Assembly (NCBI GenBank): GCA_963920635.1
Contig: OY987299.1
Span: 120,963,373-121,027,372 of the forward strand
Direction of reading: 5' to 3'
Origin: Pseudeuparius sepicola
Taxonomy: Eukaryota > Arthropoda > Insecta > Coleoptera > Anthribidae
Length of the DNA: 64,000 nt
Of this stretch, positions 22,701-34,600 are shown piece by piece. Below the pieces are notes generated by a model. That model saw nothing but the letters and a program-made list of their open reading frames with translations, searched no databases and was not told the origin of the DNA. Made by a program: the position numbers and the translations under genes. Positions within the stretch are counted from its first letter, which is position 1. The number at the start of each line of letters is the position of its first letter.

Positions 22701-25488
22701 GGGTTTCAGGTGTAGGATCCTAATTTACATAAACTGGGAATACTACCACGGAAAATATAGTCTTGCCGTAGGCTATATTTCTTACAGTATTATTATAAAA
22801 AGAAGCACAAGTCCCCTCGGCGCTTTCAGTACTCTTTAGAGTGGCCTAAACTTGTTTTGTAAAATCCTTAAATTTGCAGAACAAGCACGTTTTTTCACCT
22901 TTTGGTGACCTGTAACATGCATTTTTTTATCAGTCACTGTGACATATAAACTGCCATTTAATCTTTGATACATTTTTCCTGTTTATTTTTTGTTCTTTAT
23001 CATGAAAAACTACACGAATAATAAGGAAAGTGGGGATAACCAGGACAATAACAAACCTAATGAACGAAAAAGGAAAACAAGAACAACCAGAACCAGAAGA
23101 GTTGTGGTCCATCCCCCATTTATGGCCCAAGCCAGTGCTCTGAAGTGTGTAGCCATTTTACCAGGTGTCGGACAATGCCATTACGGGGATTCTACAGACG
23201 ATGATGATAGCTCAAATTCTGACAATTCTAGCATCGAGTGCTCAGGCTATGATTTGTTAGGTAGGAAAATAGTAACCATAGAACAAAAGGCCATGAAGAA
23301 ATCTTAGGGGGAGTTTGGGCTGAAATTATTTGTGATATGAATCTATGTGTAAATTTTTTGCAAATAAATGGTTTCTATTTAGTTTGACCATACTGTGTGT
23401 TACCATTGATTGTCTACTTTAAATTTATTTGGCATACAAAATGTTGTGCCTTTGACCATAGATTAAAGAAGACATAGTCTGAGACATTGTTGAAACCGTT
23501 CGCCAAGGATCCCAGCACACCAACTTCCAAACTTTAATTTTGGAACGAAAACAAATTAAAACAGATAAATTTTGATGTCTTACAATGGGGAACTTGCACA
23601 AAAAATAAATTTGAAAAATATTACTTTCAAACGTAATTGATTGCCATTAAATGAACCACAGCTCACAAAAAAACTCATTTTTTATTTTTATGTAATAAAT
23701 ATAAGCAATTAAAAACTGCATAATTCAAATCATTCTTGTAACGCGCCCTCCTTGGTTGTGACGTCAAGTAGCTCGGTGGTGGCGCCTCTGGTGGGCGGCG
23801 GCACCATGTATAAACTAATATGGGCGGCACATGTATAAAAACTACAGCACCACACAAGTTTTGTTTGGAAAGATCGACGAGAATGTCCCATCCTTGTCTT
23901 TGTCTATCCGTCTTATTATAGTCTAAGTATAGCAGTCTTGATTTATTGATAATGTTTGAAAAGAGTGTGCTGTATTAAATAGTTATTTACATTGCGAGAT
24001 GCGTAGGTAAGCATACTTTTTTGGCAGAGGAGGTTGTTTAATGCCCGTGTTGCCTCGGGTCTTGAAACTCTCTCCGAGGCCAAAAAGAGCTTACGCACCA
24101 AGTAATGTATTATATTTTTCCTGCTACTGACAATTTCATATTAGGTAGGTAAGTACTTTGAATTTAAATACACTATGGAGTAGATTGTGTAATAATCTTG
24201 ATAATAACCATTGTCCAATTATTACTAAAAATGATAATCGGTGATATAAGAGATAGAATGCAGTGATAATTAAAAAAAAACTTATTGTGCGATTGACCCC
24301 GGGACCTACGACTTACTAGTCCCGTGGCCTCACCATTCAGTTAAAGAAGTGCTTGTTAAATTTGGACTTTTAGGCGGTTCTTATTTTTGACCTACATCGG
24401 ATCCTTCTAGAAATGGGTTGCCGAACTGTTTATTTTAATGTTAAATTTCCTTTCTTCCTTCCCTTATTCTGTGTAGCTGTCACTCCTGTCACTGCCTTCT
24501 GATAAATCGAGCTATATGACGTCACAACCATTCCCGCGCTTTTCGTGTCGTTTCAAATGAATAACTTGCGGTCTCAACTTTAATTATTTATTGCAAATTA
24601 AATATTGCAATTTGAGGGCTGATATTTGGTATGTGCTCTTTCTATAGATAGGTAAATATATTAAAGAAATTAAAAAAAATGTTCAAGTTCCCCATTCTTA
24701 GGACTCGATACTAAGTGGTGGTATAGGTATTTTAAATTTTATGCAAAATGTTTGGTGTGCCTTGTGGAAGTTTCAACGATGGCTCTGACAGTGTATGGTG
24801 ACGCTAAGTTTTCATCTAATTTCACACATGTCTGTACTCACAGCAATCGACATGCTGGGAGCTGTACCACTGTGTGGAGACATAGGTAAACATAGGTGGC
24901 CTAAACATCAGATATACTTTACATATATGTCAATATAATAAACATCCATTTTTCGTTTCAGTTGTGGTTGATCATTCGAGAAATGGTAAAGCCGGCACCG
25001 GAAATTTTGAGCTAATCTACCAGGGCCAATTGTCTCCCAAAAAACCACCTCCGAAACAGGAACTTCAAGTGACCGGAAAACCATTGACCGACGACTATTT
25101 TTACACTCCATCGGTTGAAAAAACGGTCTCTCCTGAATGCAGCAAATGCACTTCTTTGTCAACTGCGTTAAAAGTGTGCGAAATCGACCCTTGCGAAAGA
25201 CTGAGAGATGTAGGCGATAATATGAGGAAAACATTGGAGAATCTTTTAGAAATCTTGCAAAAAGAAAAACAGAAGCGCTTGAGAAAGAAGAGTAAATCGG
25301 TTGAGGTTAATTCATTTGGACCTGTCTTGGAGACGTATACTCAGACGTTTGAAGGAAAACGGAAAGGAGACTTTATTGAAATTTTTAAAAATAATTCAGA
25401 AGATTCAAAAAACTTGGAGAAAGATTCGAAACAGGTTGTAGCTGATGAAATGTCACAACTGCTCGATAAGATGTTAACGAAGATTTAA
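13745..25488 (+). CDS. TTLL3: Tubulin monoglycylase TTLL3-like, tandem paralogue
   Basis: Complete second TTLL3-type glycylase of 907 residues. Exons: 13745-13762, 13817-14017, 14080-14441, 14486-15191, 15246-15636, 15712-15802, 15855-16017, 19075-19339 and 24962-25488. All are GT-AG and phases are consistent. The ATG at 13745 opens a six-codon first exon (MAPPSK). Residues up to about 240 are Lys/Asn/Gln/Pro-rich. The TTL domain is about 250-735, with [29 protein letters not shown] across 15636/15712, [20 protein letters not shown] and MLEINSNP. After VVKG the tail is Lys/Glu-rich and probably coiled. It lies 3.3 kb downstream of the first copy on the same strand. Three intron positions are shared with it (after KYI, after the IWMYR/IWIYK motif, and after the IIKG/VVKG motif) and others differ, which indicates an old duplication. 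One exon (19075-19339) is strikingly GC-rich. Confidence 0.92.
16215..17176. mobile_element. Foldback element in TTLL3 paralogue intron
   Basis: A 962-bp TA-flanked element. It starts CAGGGTTATGCACATAAC and ends with the exact reverse, GTTATGTGCATAACCCTG. The arms (about 16215-16585 and 16860-17176) are long inverted repeats with about 90% visible identity. They carry internal TACAGGGTGTTGTCAAGA blocks that may be an older nested end. Non-coding. Confidence 0.8.
17338..18933. mobile_element. Long foldback element, second in same intron
   Basis: Inverted arms 17338-17600 and 18685-18933 share CGTCGCCAATATCTCCGG-type ends, GGCGCTG and CCTAGGA blocks. A further inner pair, 17860-18040 versus 18490-18690, shares ACACATCCGGTTTGACCGGA and TCATTTTTTGTAAATGACA. 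The left arm has an extra segment of about 270 bp at 17590-17860. No transposase ORF; the short ORFs here are by-products of the repeat. Confidence 0.7.
19773..20441 (+). mobile_element. Composite MITE family B, copy 1
   Basis: About 669 bp, repeated in the opposite orientation at 57441-58099. It contains a module bounded by inverted TTTTATTATACTTCTTTGAAA (about 19838 and 20303), an internal AGCGCACGGAAA...TTTCCGTGCGCT hairpin at about 19922-19950, and a second palindromic module at 20310-20441 centred on CCGTGTTCGGCTGCGCC. Both modules are present in the same order in both copies, so they move or moved together. Confidence 0.75.
20471..20905 (+). mobile_element. Palindromic MITE carrying a transposase-like HTH ORF
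   Basis: Inverted arms of about 130 bp (20471-20605 and 20770-20905) end in GGCTGTTTAGGCAGGGTA and its reverse. An ORF at 20540-20734 (64 residues) contains [26 protein letters not shown] and RLRQNLIN. This pattern is known from helix-turn-helix N-termini of insect transposase-like proteins (DUF4817-type, from memory). The first 20 or so codons lie in the left arm and are mirrored in the right arm. It is probably a deletion derivative of a DNA transposon, not a host gene. Confidence 0.6.
20925..21140 (+). repeat. Dispersed repeat shared with 45370-45535
   Basis: Blocks such as CCATTTAAGAACCCC, CGAAATTTTATTTT, GTTTTCGTGTTCCCGC and ATTGATGACTTCACAGC recur in inverted order near 45370-45535, and one piece recurs at 45915-45965. 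This is a repeat family of unknown class that sits inside a hAT-like element at the other locus. Confidence 0.5.
22000..22675 (+). repeat. Diverged tandem duplication of about 400 bp
   Basis: The unit at about 22010-22385 is repeated at about 22410-22660. Shared ordered blocks are GAATTGAATGC, CAAACAAAAAA, TTTTTCATTA, AAAATCTGCACA and CGGTTTAGCTG, followed by a GGAAGT/ACGGAAGT motif. The copies differ by indels, so the duplication is not recent. Confidence 0.6.
23002..23307 (+). CDS. Candidate nested small protein, function unknown
   Basis: An intact 101-codon ORF from ATG 23002 to stop 23305-23307. It lies on the same strand as, and inside, the last intron (19340-24961) of the TTLL3 paralogue. 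The N-terminal third is hydrophilic and strongly basic ([13 protein letters not shown]), the middle is [10 protein letters not shown] and [13 protein letters not shown], then comes an acidic run ([12 protein letters not shown]) and a short basic end. An AATAAA follows at about 23361. No domain is recognised. It could be a real intron-nested gene, a retrocopy fragment, or part of a lost mobile element. Its composition is less AT-rich than the surrounding intron, which is the main argument for coding. Confidence 0.4.
   Translation: MKNYTNNKESGDNQDNNKPNERKRKTRTTRTRRVVVHPPFMAQASALKCVAILPGVGQCHYGDSTDDDDSSNSDNSSIECSGYDLLGRKIVTIEQKAMKKS
23455..23600 (+). repeat. Dispersed repeat copy shared with 11665-11840
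   Basis: The shared order is CATAGATTAAAG, CATTGTTGAAACCGT, CCAA and TTTAATTTTGGA, then AATTAAAACAGATAAATT. It is the same repeat as in the intergenic element between the two TTLL3 genes. A follow-on block, TTCTTAGGACTCGATACTAAG, is at 11855 and again at 24697, so this copy was probably split by the insertion at 24001-24360. Confidence 0.55.
24001..24360 (-). mobile_element. Retroposon-like repeat with tRNA-like end, copy 1
   Basis: Matches 46772-47165 over most of its length: the AAAGAGCTTACGCA block, AATGTATTATATTTTTCCTGC, GGAGTAGATTG and TAGAATGCAG. In both copies it ends in a stretch that reads on the minus strand like a tRNA B box. The B box here is degenerate (GGTCCCGGGGTCAATC). A tRNA-derived SINE is the likeliest reading. 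Confidence 0.5.
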
Positions 25489-25494
25489 AATAAA
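25489..25494 (+). terminator. Poly(A) signal of TTLL3 paralogue
   Basis: AATAAA lies immediately after the stop codon at 25486-25488. A further AATAAA is at about 25552. The first would give an extremely short 3' UTR. Confidence 0.55.
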
Positions 25495-25513
25495 CAACTT
25501 AAGTACTAAAAAC

Positions 25514-25519
25514 TTTATT
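25514..25519 (-). terminator. Poly(A) signal of Arglu1
   Basis: TTTATT on the + strand is AATAAA on the - strand, about 140 bp past the Arglu1 stop at 25657. Its cleavage site would fall close to that of the convergent TTLL3 paralogue. Confidence 0.55.
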
Positions 25520-25656
25520 GTACAATAGATTGTACTTTCCATTTGCCATATAATAAAATACCTAAATGAATGCTTAGATATTATCGATAAATGTTACTTA
25601 TCCAACGTAATGTAATTCAATGTCACTCACAATAATTGCATGTCCATCACTTAGCA

Positions 25657-28600
25657 CTAGATAACCGGTTTAAGGGAAAACGACAACTTCGGCCTCGAAT
25701 TGTTCTTCCCGAGGATTTTTTTCTGTTCTTCTTTAGTCCTTTTCTCTTGTTCTTTCCGTAACCGCTGCCGCTCCTCGTCGATTTTCCTTTGTTCTTCCAC
25801 CATCGCTAACCTCTCTTCGGCCTATTGGATACAAAAGTGCAATGAGTTTTGATTCGATAAATCCCAACAATAATTGACAAAATCTTGTCTTGTAAAAGCA
25901 CAACTTTTAATAAACTGCAAAATGATGTACACACTGTTTATGGAGCTTTAAAGAAGTTATGTCAAAATTAGGAAAGAGTAGGGTCCCTGTCTAGAAGACT
26001 CATAATTATTAAATTTTAACAGGAAAATATTTCAATCCCATTTAAAGATTCACTTTGATGTTACACTACCCAACCCTTCCATATGACAGAGACTTTAGCC
26101 ATGTCTAATAGTCACTACGAGAACTAGAGATTGCAATCATGGGATTCTGAATTTTGTGTCTCTAAAATAATACTTATTTATATTTTGTTCTCAAGGGTTT
26201 CGCATTTAGCGATTTTTACTACAGCAAAAAAAAAATATACTGCAAATGGACAAATACTTTTGGAACTTTGTTTGTCACATTTTAATTTCACTTTCAAAAC
26301 AATATTGCTGAGTAAAGTGCACAGATTTTTTTGTCAGTTAAACCCCTATCTCATGACCCACTCAAACTCAGCCCGTTGTTCAGCAAAAGTTAGTTTTGCT
26401 TTACGATTGCTGCATTTAAACAAAACATTGCAACTAATTTTCTAAAAACTGCTGAGCCATTAGAAGGTACCCACAAAATGTGTTTTTGAATTTACACCTT
26501 TGTGAGCCTATGTTCATAAAAAAATATCCTCTTAAACAGTTTTTAGCACGTGTCAAATTTGTTACATTAAAAAGTTAGACACTCGTATATCTCACGTCTC
26601 TAGATTTAATTCAATAAATGTGTTTAATAAAAATATTTTGTTTTTTTCTTCAGTCACAAAATCAATCCGGAAATTTGGGATTTGCAAACTTAAATCTTTA
26701 AATTCTGCGATTTAATTTACTTTTTTTCTGGAATTGTAATCCCTAATTAGAACAACTGCTACCTGCTCTACCAAAACAGTGTGCACTCCGCTAAATTTTG
26801 CCTGTCAGTGGGTTTAAAATGAGTGTCAAAAATATACTCATAATTTCAAAATTGGGTTTTAAACTGAATTTCGAATAACTGTTATTTCTATCTGTCTTTC
26901 TTAAACCTTAAACCTCTATAGAGGGTGTCCCAAATAAAGGTTAAATACATGTATAATAGATTAAAACAAAGATGTATAAAAATGAAACACTTTCAGTTTC
27001 GTGTTTAACACCCAACTATAGTGATTTATAATATTTACTTACACTTATCACTCTTTTAAGAAATTATTTTTTTCATATTTATTGACTTGATATTGTTAAT
27101 AAATCAAAGTCAATAAAAAAACACACACTCAAAACTAGTCTATGGCAGAACTTTAAACATATGTAGGTTTTAAAAAAAGTGGCAGTTTCATTTATTTTTT
27201 TAATATTCTCGAATTCCAACATTTCTGCTGCTGCGATGACCGACTGGACTCCATTCAGCTCCGTCCGTACTCCGAAGGCAGGTTTCTTTGAGTTCCATTT
27301 GTAAAAAATTGTCAGCGTCTGGGAATAATTATTACAAGTTTCTTTTTTAATACGACCTCACAGATCGACTGGATAATCCAAGTATGAAGCTTCTTCTCAA
27401 ACACTATTCCAGATCTCCAAGGAACTCTTAGTAGATTAAGTAGCAAGGTATGTTGTTAAAATGTAACATAAAATTCAATCTACGTTAAAAGGACATGTTA
27501 TGAGTGACATTTATATGTAACTATGTCAAGAACGTCAATTTTAAGAACATACCATGCATAATTTTTGATGACATACTTTCTAAACGATGACTTACCAATT
27601 TCTTCTGTGCCTCTTCAATCTTCCGCTGGTTTTCTTCCAGTATCCTTTCGACCATCGCTTGCTTTTTCCTTTCTTCTTCCTATAAAACACAAATTCAAAA
27701 TTAACTTCTATTTTAGACGGTTCAAGCCTGGTCCTTGCTCTCATTCACCAATTTGAATGTTTTGCTTTGAAAACGAAAGTATGCTAGGAAGAATCAACAA
27801 TTAAAACATCCTTTCAAAATGTCAAATCTACTTAAAATTTAAAGCAAAATATTCGGTAACTTTATCAGTCTCAAGCATTCACTCAAAGGTAAAGGGATGT
27901 GTGCATTCCAATAAAAATTAACTATGCTAGAACTGGAGTGCACAATAAAACTAGAGATATACCAAAGATACCATAAAATATTTGTTCATAATTTTGGAAA
28001 CTTTTGAATGTTCCAAAGATGATAAAAGCACATTAGTTTAATCTCAAGGAAACTTTTTTATGGTTTTGTTTGAGTGCCCCTAATTGTATTAGTTTAGTGT
28101 TAATTACTTATTTCCTCAAAACCTTGAAAGGCAAACATTTAAATTGATTTAGCCACTCTAGTTAAAATATAGTATCATTGATGTTAGTATCTCTAGTTTT
28201 TTAATGTATACATGTTGGTGCATCAGAAGACTATATTGAAATATTAACAATTATCTTTTATATTTAAACACAACACAAAAAATTCATAATGCTGCTTCAA
28301 TTTTGGGCACTATCCCGGAAATGCAGCAATTGGAAGAAATTTTATTAATTTAATTACATAATTTGTATATTAAAAAGAATATATCTTTACATATTTTCCC
28401 ATACTTGCAAATATAAGACTCCATGTATTTATTATGTCTACATAAAAAACTGTATAGTGACCAACATTAACCTGAGCTACTTTAGAATCAAGAGATTCTA
28501 AACAACTAAAATTCATATCCTGATTTGAGGTTGATGCCCCATGTTCAAAGTCATACCAATAATCTGATAGCAATTTTACAACATACAAATTTTCTATGCA

Positions 28601-31600
28601 TATAAAGATATTAACATAATATCAAAAAATGTAGTACCGCCCTGTCAAAGAATAATAGCTAATATTTCAATCATATCATTCATATGCACCAAAATATTAA
28701 AGATCTGGAAAACATTTCTTAGTTGCACTTTTGGAAAACAAATGTATTAAAGCAATAAATTGATACAAACATATTATTATTTAATAAGTATTTGTACATA
28801 TTCAAATAATTCGTACCGGCGCTGACTTTTTAGACTGCATGTTTTTCTGCCTTCGATCGACCTTGGTTCAAGGCAGGTGCATGCACATGTCTTTAAAAAA
28901 AAGCACCGCTATGGCCAAGAGCGCTGGACAAATGTGGGTTCACGGTATTGCTCCTAAATAGCTTTATCCGTGTGATTTACTAATTGTCCTACACTCACTG
29001 GGATTACTACGGTTTTCTAGGGGTTTCCGTAGTACTTGAGGGAATGCTATCCTAGTTCTATCGGGAAAAAAGTCGGCCCTAGCCGCAAATGGCAACGAAG
29101 ACAAAATAGAAGCAATTGCCCCCCCTCCCCCGCACAAGCATGTGGTTGCTTCTGGGGTACTCCTAGTTTGGAGTATTGTGAGGGTGAGAATTATTGTTAT
29201 ATTATTATTATTATTATTTTATTATGAACCAACCACTGGAACGAGAATTTCATGTAGCTCTCAAATTTGTGCAAATCCAAAATGGCATCAAGAAGAAAAT
29301 AAACAATTGTGCAGCACATCTCGGAAACTAAAACCTTTTTTAAAAATGACATTACTGTTATAGAGGTTGGATAAAAAAAATGTATTATTAATGACAAATT
29401 CCTCTCTTTGTGTAACCATCGGTTTCTAAGATATTTAACAAAAGCAAAAATGGTAAATTTCAGTTTTTTTGGAAATAACTCTAAAATGATCGCAGTTAGG
29501 GTTAGCCTTGGTTTCTCAACCGTGTCAGATTGACCTTAAATTGTCCGACTATATTTTTATAGTTACCCAGATCCCAATATTGAGGCTCGAATTTGGGACA
29601 CACATAGTTATTACTAAACCTGGACCAACACTATATTAAAGACCTGTGCATAGCGCTGTTTCAAGCGATCGCCACTGGCGCCACATGACGAAACAAATTT
29701 ACACGGTGGTTTTAGTTAAAACACCATTGTTGCAGAATCTTTTATTAAAAACATGCAAATATGTCTGTTACAACGAAGTTAATATTCAAAATAAAATAAA
29801 ATATTTGTTTGTTATGTCCCTCTAATTTGACAAGTTCACATGGCATATTTCCATACATTTTCTAAGAAAAGCGAGTCTAAAAATCAAGCAAGAGTATTTG
29901 GTACCTTTTGGTTTGAAACGCAGTCCATGCCTAGTTGTAGTATGTGAAAGCATAAAACGCATTAGATTTTTCAGTTTCTTCTTTATATGGAGGACTATTG
30001 GTTCGCTTTGAAGCTATAAACAAAATTTTCTATTTTCATTCCTGCATACGTTAAAAAATACTCTTCCAAAATAATATCTTTAATTTTCGCTTCTTCAACT
30101 GGTTGATCAGATCATACCATAATTCCAAAATAGTGTTTATTTTTCTGCAATTCACCTAATGGTCTGTGCATACCATTTTCTTCATGTGCGCGAAAATTTC
30201 ATGTTATCACAAACAAATCTACCTCGAAAAGCCGTATTAATAGAATAAACCTGCCAAATACTGGACGCAAAGACAATTTGTTACCCAGGGTGTCTACCAA
30301 ATCGAGTTTTTAAAATTCCCTGACTTTTCCAGGTTTTCCCTGACTAAAAAGCAAAAAATTCCCTGACTAATACCTACCTACTGAGATAAATATGCGAATT
30401 TAAATAAAATGGAAGAGTCAACAGATCCCCTAGGATGAAATTACTCTGAACGATCGTGCTTACTAACAAAAAAATTCAAAAGCGGACTATTAGTTTTAGT
30501 GATGTCATCTGACATTAATTAAATAAATGTGCAAATTATGTCCTATTATGTTTTCGATCGAAGAAAGTTATAAAGTGGCTTGGAATTTCAACTTTTCGGC
30601 AGAAACTGTTGCTAACGAGGTTAATAAAGTACAGTATAAATTGACACCCCCCTTAATTTGCTAGTGTCTGAGGTTAGAAAAAAAAGTTTAGTTACAAAAG
30701 TTTTAGATACTAATACAACGTTTTTTGTGACGCTATTGGACCTTATACAGTGTGTTCTAGAAAGCCGTGGCAAACATAACTTTTGTTTTTTTTAAATGGA
30801 ACGCCTTGTATATTTTCTACGCATTTTTTCGATTCCAATGAAGCATATATGTTATATGTTCGCTCCAACCGTTCGTTCAGAACAGCCTTTTTTGTGAGGG
30901 ATTACTCCTTGGGTCATATAGGTTGCCATTGAAGACAAAGGCCAAATTATAGTAACAATTATTGACAGTTTGCAAGTGTATTCACGCTTTGGAAAACAAA
31001 ATGGGCTATTTTAAGTTTTCAGAGAAAATTAAGAATGGAAATTGAGAGAAATTAGAAATTTTAAATAGGAAGTGACATAGTTAATAAACTTCGTTGGATT
31101 TATTGTTCGAAATTTAATTTTTATTGAAAACGACAATAACATTTAGAAAAAGGATATAAGTACGTATGAATTTATTGATATTTGCTATTAAGTTTCTGTT
31201 TATTGGGGCAACAATAAAATTGCTGTGTTCAGTATTTAATATGTGGATTTCTTCCCGAATTCTACCTTTCAGTGTTTCTACATTTTTCGGTCTGTCATAA
31301 TAAATTCTGTTTTTTAAATAACCCCACAAAAACATACGAAGTTTACCTATGTTACTATTTAAAATTTCTTATTTCCCTCAATTTCCCTCCTTCATTTTCC
31401 CTGAAATATTAAAAGAGCCCATTTTCTTTTCCAAAGCATGAATATACTTGCAAACTGTCAGCTATTACTATAATTTGGCATTTGTCTTTCATGGCAGAAT
31501 ATGACCCAAGAAGTAATCCCTCAAAAAAAGGCTTAGTTCTGAACGAACGGTTGGAGCGAACATATAACAAAAATATACAAGATGTTCCATTTAAAGAAAC

Positions 31601-34600
31601 ATAAGTTATGTCTGCCACGGCTTTCTAGAACACACTGTATAAGGTCCAATAATGTCACAAAAAACTTTGTATTAGTATCTATAACTTCTGTAAAAAAAAC
31701 TTTTTGTTCTAACCTCAAAAACTAGCAAGTTAAGGGGGGGGGTGTTAATTTATAATGAGCCACCCTGTAAAAAATAAAGATACAAGATTTATTGTAAAAA
31801 TATAAAATCACATATAAAACAAACAAATATCTTTTACACATTCTCCAAAATAAAAAAAAAACATAAAAAATAAACACCTTCAAAACAAAAATAGCTTCGT
31901 AAAATCTTATTTATCTTTGGAGTATAATAGGCACAGGGATCACATATAAATAAATAACAATGTGATCTCTGTGGAGTAGAATCAAAATGAATATGATATA
32001 ATTTTGACTAGTTTTTGTAAGAATTAAAGATTTCCTATTTTTCTATCTATTAAACCACAATTTTCCAGGTTATTTGATAGATTTCCCTGACTTTTCCCTG
32101 ACCAAAAATAATTCCCTGACATTTCCAGGTTTTCCAGGTTGGTAGACACCCTGTTACCGTAAAAAGAAGATAAATCGTAATAAAGCTGGATATTTAAAAT
32201 TTTTGAATTTTTAAACGTCATAAACTGACATCCCAATAGCCACAGAATACTATAACCTATAATATGTAGCCATTTTTTTCGTCGTTTAGCGCCACCCCAA
32301 TCCGTAAACAACAATGAAATATGACGGCATGCTCGGGTCTTTAATATAGTGTTGGTCCAGACCACAGAATATAGTTATTCTGTGTCCAGACTAAACAGAC
32401 AGACTTTAAAGACAGTTAGGAAATGTCACTTTAAGAAAAATCTTACAAACATGGGTCCGCAAAGACTTCATTTTAGAGATACAGAGCATGAAAATTTCCC
32501 TGAAAAATCGGTGTATTTTGAAATATTCAAAGCCAGTGGAGGTATTGCAAACCACCAGTGCACTTTTTGCGTCCTGCAAGTTTTTTTTTATTTTATAGAA
32601 AAAACAATTGAATTATCTAAGTCAATTTTTCGGGACAAGGCATTTGCAGACCTGTTCATAAAAACGTATTAAAATGGCATTTCCTAGCTCTCTTTAAAGT
32701 TTACATAGTAGACACACAGCATATTTGTCTTATTCCAAAAATGTACGTTTCGGTAATACATTTGCTTACCAAAATTAACACTGAAAAAAGCATCCCAGAC
32801 CTGCAAGTTTTATAGGTATAACCTCATGGACAGTCACGCCGAGCATCGGACCAGTTTGCAATAGTAAAAATACAAATACAGTCGCAAAACCTCTCTCTCG
32901 GAAGGTATAAGGTAATGGAAAGTATGGATAAAAAATTTTTGATAGTACCTGTGGCGCGGCGGTGCGAGCCAGCCGTCCTGCGTGGGACCTCCGGGCTGGC
33001 GGCTACGTTTTTCAGCGAGGGAGACCCTTTAGCTTAATAACACGCCACACTTGACATAGCTATCTCGGTAAACGGTTAAACTTTTTTTTTGTGAGAGTGA
33101 AAGGTATAATATGTAGATAAAGAGGTATCTACACTGGTTGGTTATGTTTTTTTTTTGTTAAAACCTTTAACCTAAATTTCACTGTCTGGAAAGGGGTACC
33201 TTACATTTTTGTGGGCAAACAAACATTGATGGGAAAAAATAAACCTTGACGAACATAATTGTTATTCTTAGTCAAAAATCAGTATAAGGATGTTGTAATT
33301 ATTAACACTACAATAACTGAAAAATAGAATACTGGCCAATATTTAAATAATTACTTTTATCTATAGTTTGTTATCAGAGTACTTTTTCGCTTTAGTTTAA
33401 AAGATTATGGGTTTCATTGTTATTCCTATATTAATTAAAACATATCTGATATCACCAATTTGTAAATAGGGTATAATATACAGTGTGTCCGCTGATGGAG
33501 TCCCCAAGAGGACAAATAATGGGCCAAAAATTTAATTTCTCGACAAAAAGTCATTCTTGATAAAAGTTTCTGCTTCTCAAAAAAATATGGTCAGTGAAGA
33601 GAATTTTTGATTTTTTTATACAGGGTGCCCAAAAAATACAAAAACATGAAATACTATCAAGAATAAACTACCTTTATTTTTAAAAATATCAAAAACTTTT
33701 ACTTAGAAAAGTTGTTTAGAATTAAAAGATGTGTGCGATTGTCACTTTTCAAACAAATCAGCCAACTTCGATTTTTTTTATTGCCAAGTGTGGAACTCCG
33801 TTGTTTTTAAAAATATCAAAAACATTTATTTAGAAAAGTTGTTTAGAATTAAAAGACGTGTCCGATTGTAACTTTTCAAGCAAATCGGTCGACTTTGATT
33901 TAAATATGTAAAAAAAAACACAAAAAAATCAAAGTCATCCGAATTGCTTGAAAATTTACAATCCGGCACGTCTTTTAATTCTGAACAACTTTTCTAAGTA
34001 AAAGTTTTTGATATTTTTAAAAATAAATGTAGTTTATTCTTGATGGTATTTCATGGTTTTTTTTGGGCACCCTGTATAAAAAAAATCCAAAATTCTCTAT
34101 GTAGACCATATTTTTTCGAGAAGCAGAAACTTTTATCAAGAATGACTTTTTGTCGAAAATGAAATTTTTGGTCCATTTGTCCTCTTTGGGACTCCATCCA
34201 CGGACACACTGTATGATGTCTATGACCAACTTCCAAACTTAGTAGAAATTTTATGAAATGTTATCTTCCATAATGACAAAGAGTGGTGGCAATGTTTTAA
34301 CTTACGACAATAACCATACAGAAAGATCTTTCTCTATGGCTAAAACCACATACTTATAACAAGGCCCCATCACGCAAAATTCTGTGATTTGGAATAAAAA
34401 GAGATAGAATTTGCTTATGTATGGCAGTCAATTGTATGTAGATAGCGCGTCTTGATAGAAGTCTCGTTCAAATACAGATATTTTGAAGTTGCATTGTCAA
34501 AACTAGTGACATCAGTCAACAATGCCTCTGGACATCTACATTAGCTAGATGTTTTTAATAATGTAATGTGTGATTTTTAATTCCACGTAATATTTGAATA

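Larger units (their letters stand above)
29621..32359. mobile_element. Outermost of three nested inverted-repeat elements
   Basis: TGGACCAACACTATATTAAA at 29621-29640 is repeated in inverse orientation at 32340-32359, with GACC/GGTC continuing inward. Weaker similarity may extend outward to about 29597 and 32385. The interior holds the two elements at 30286-32153 and 30632-31767. No ORF. Confidence 0.65.

Noticed and set aside
30700..31720. Antisense ORFs of 60-70 codons in the foldback
   Set aside because: Mirror copies produced by the inverted arms, with no similarity to known proteins.
32940..33020. GC-rich patch as an exon or RNA gene
   Set aside because: Contains a small GC hairpin, but no ORF, B box or splice sites to support a call.
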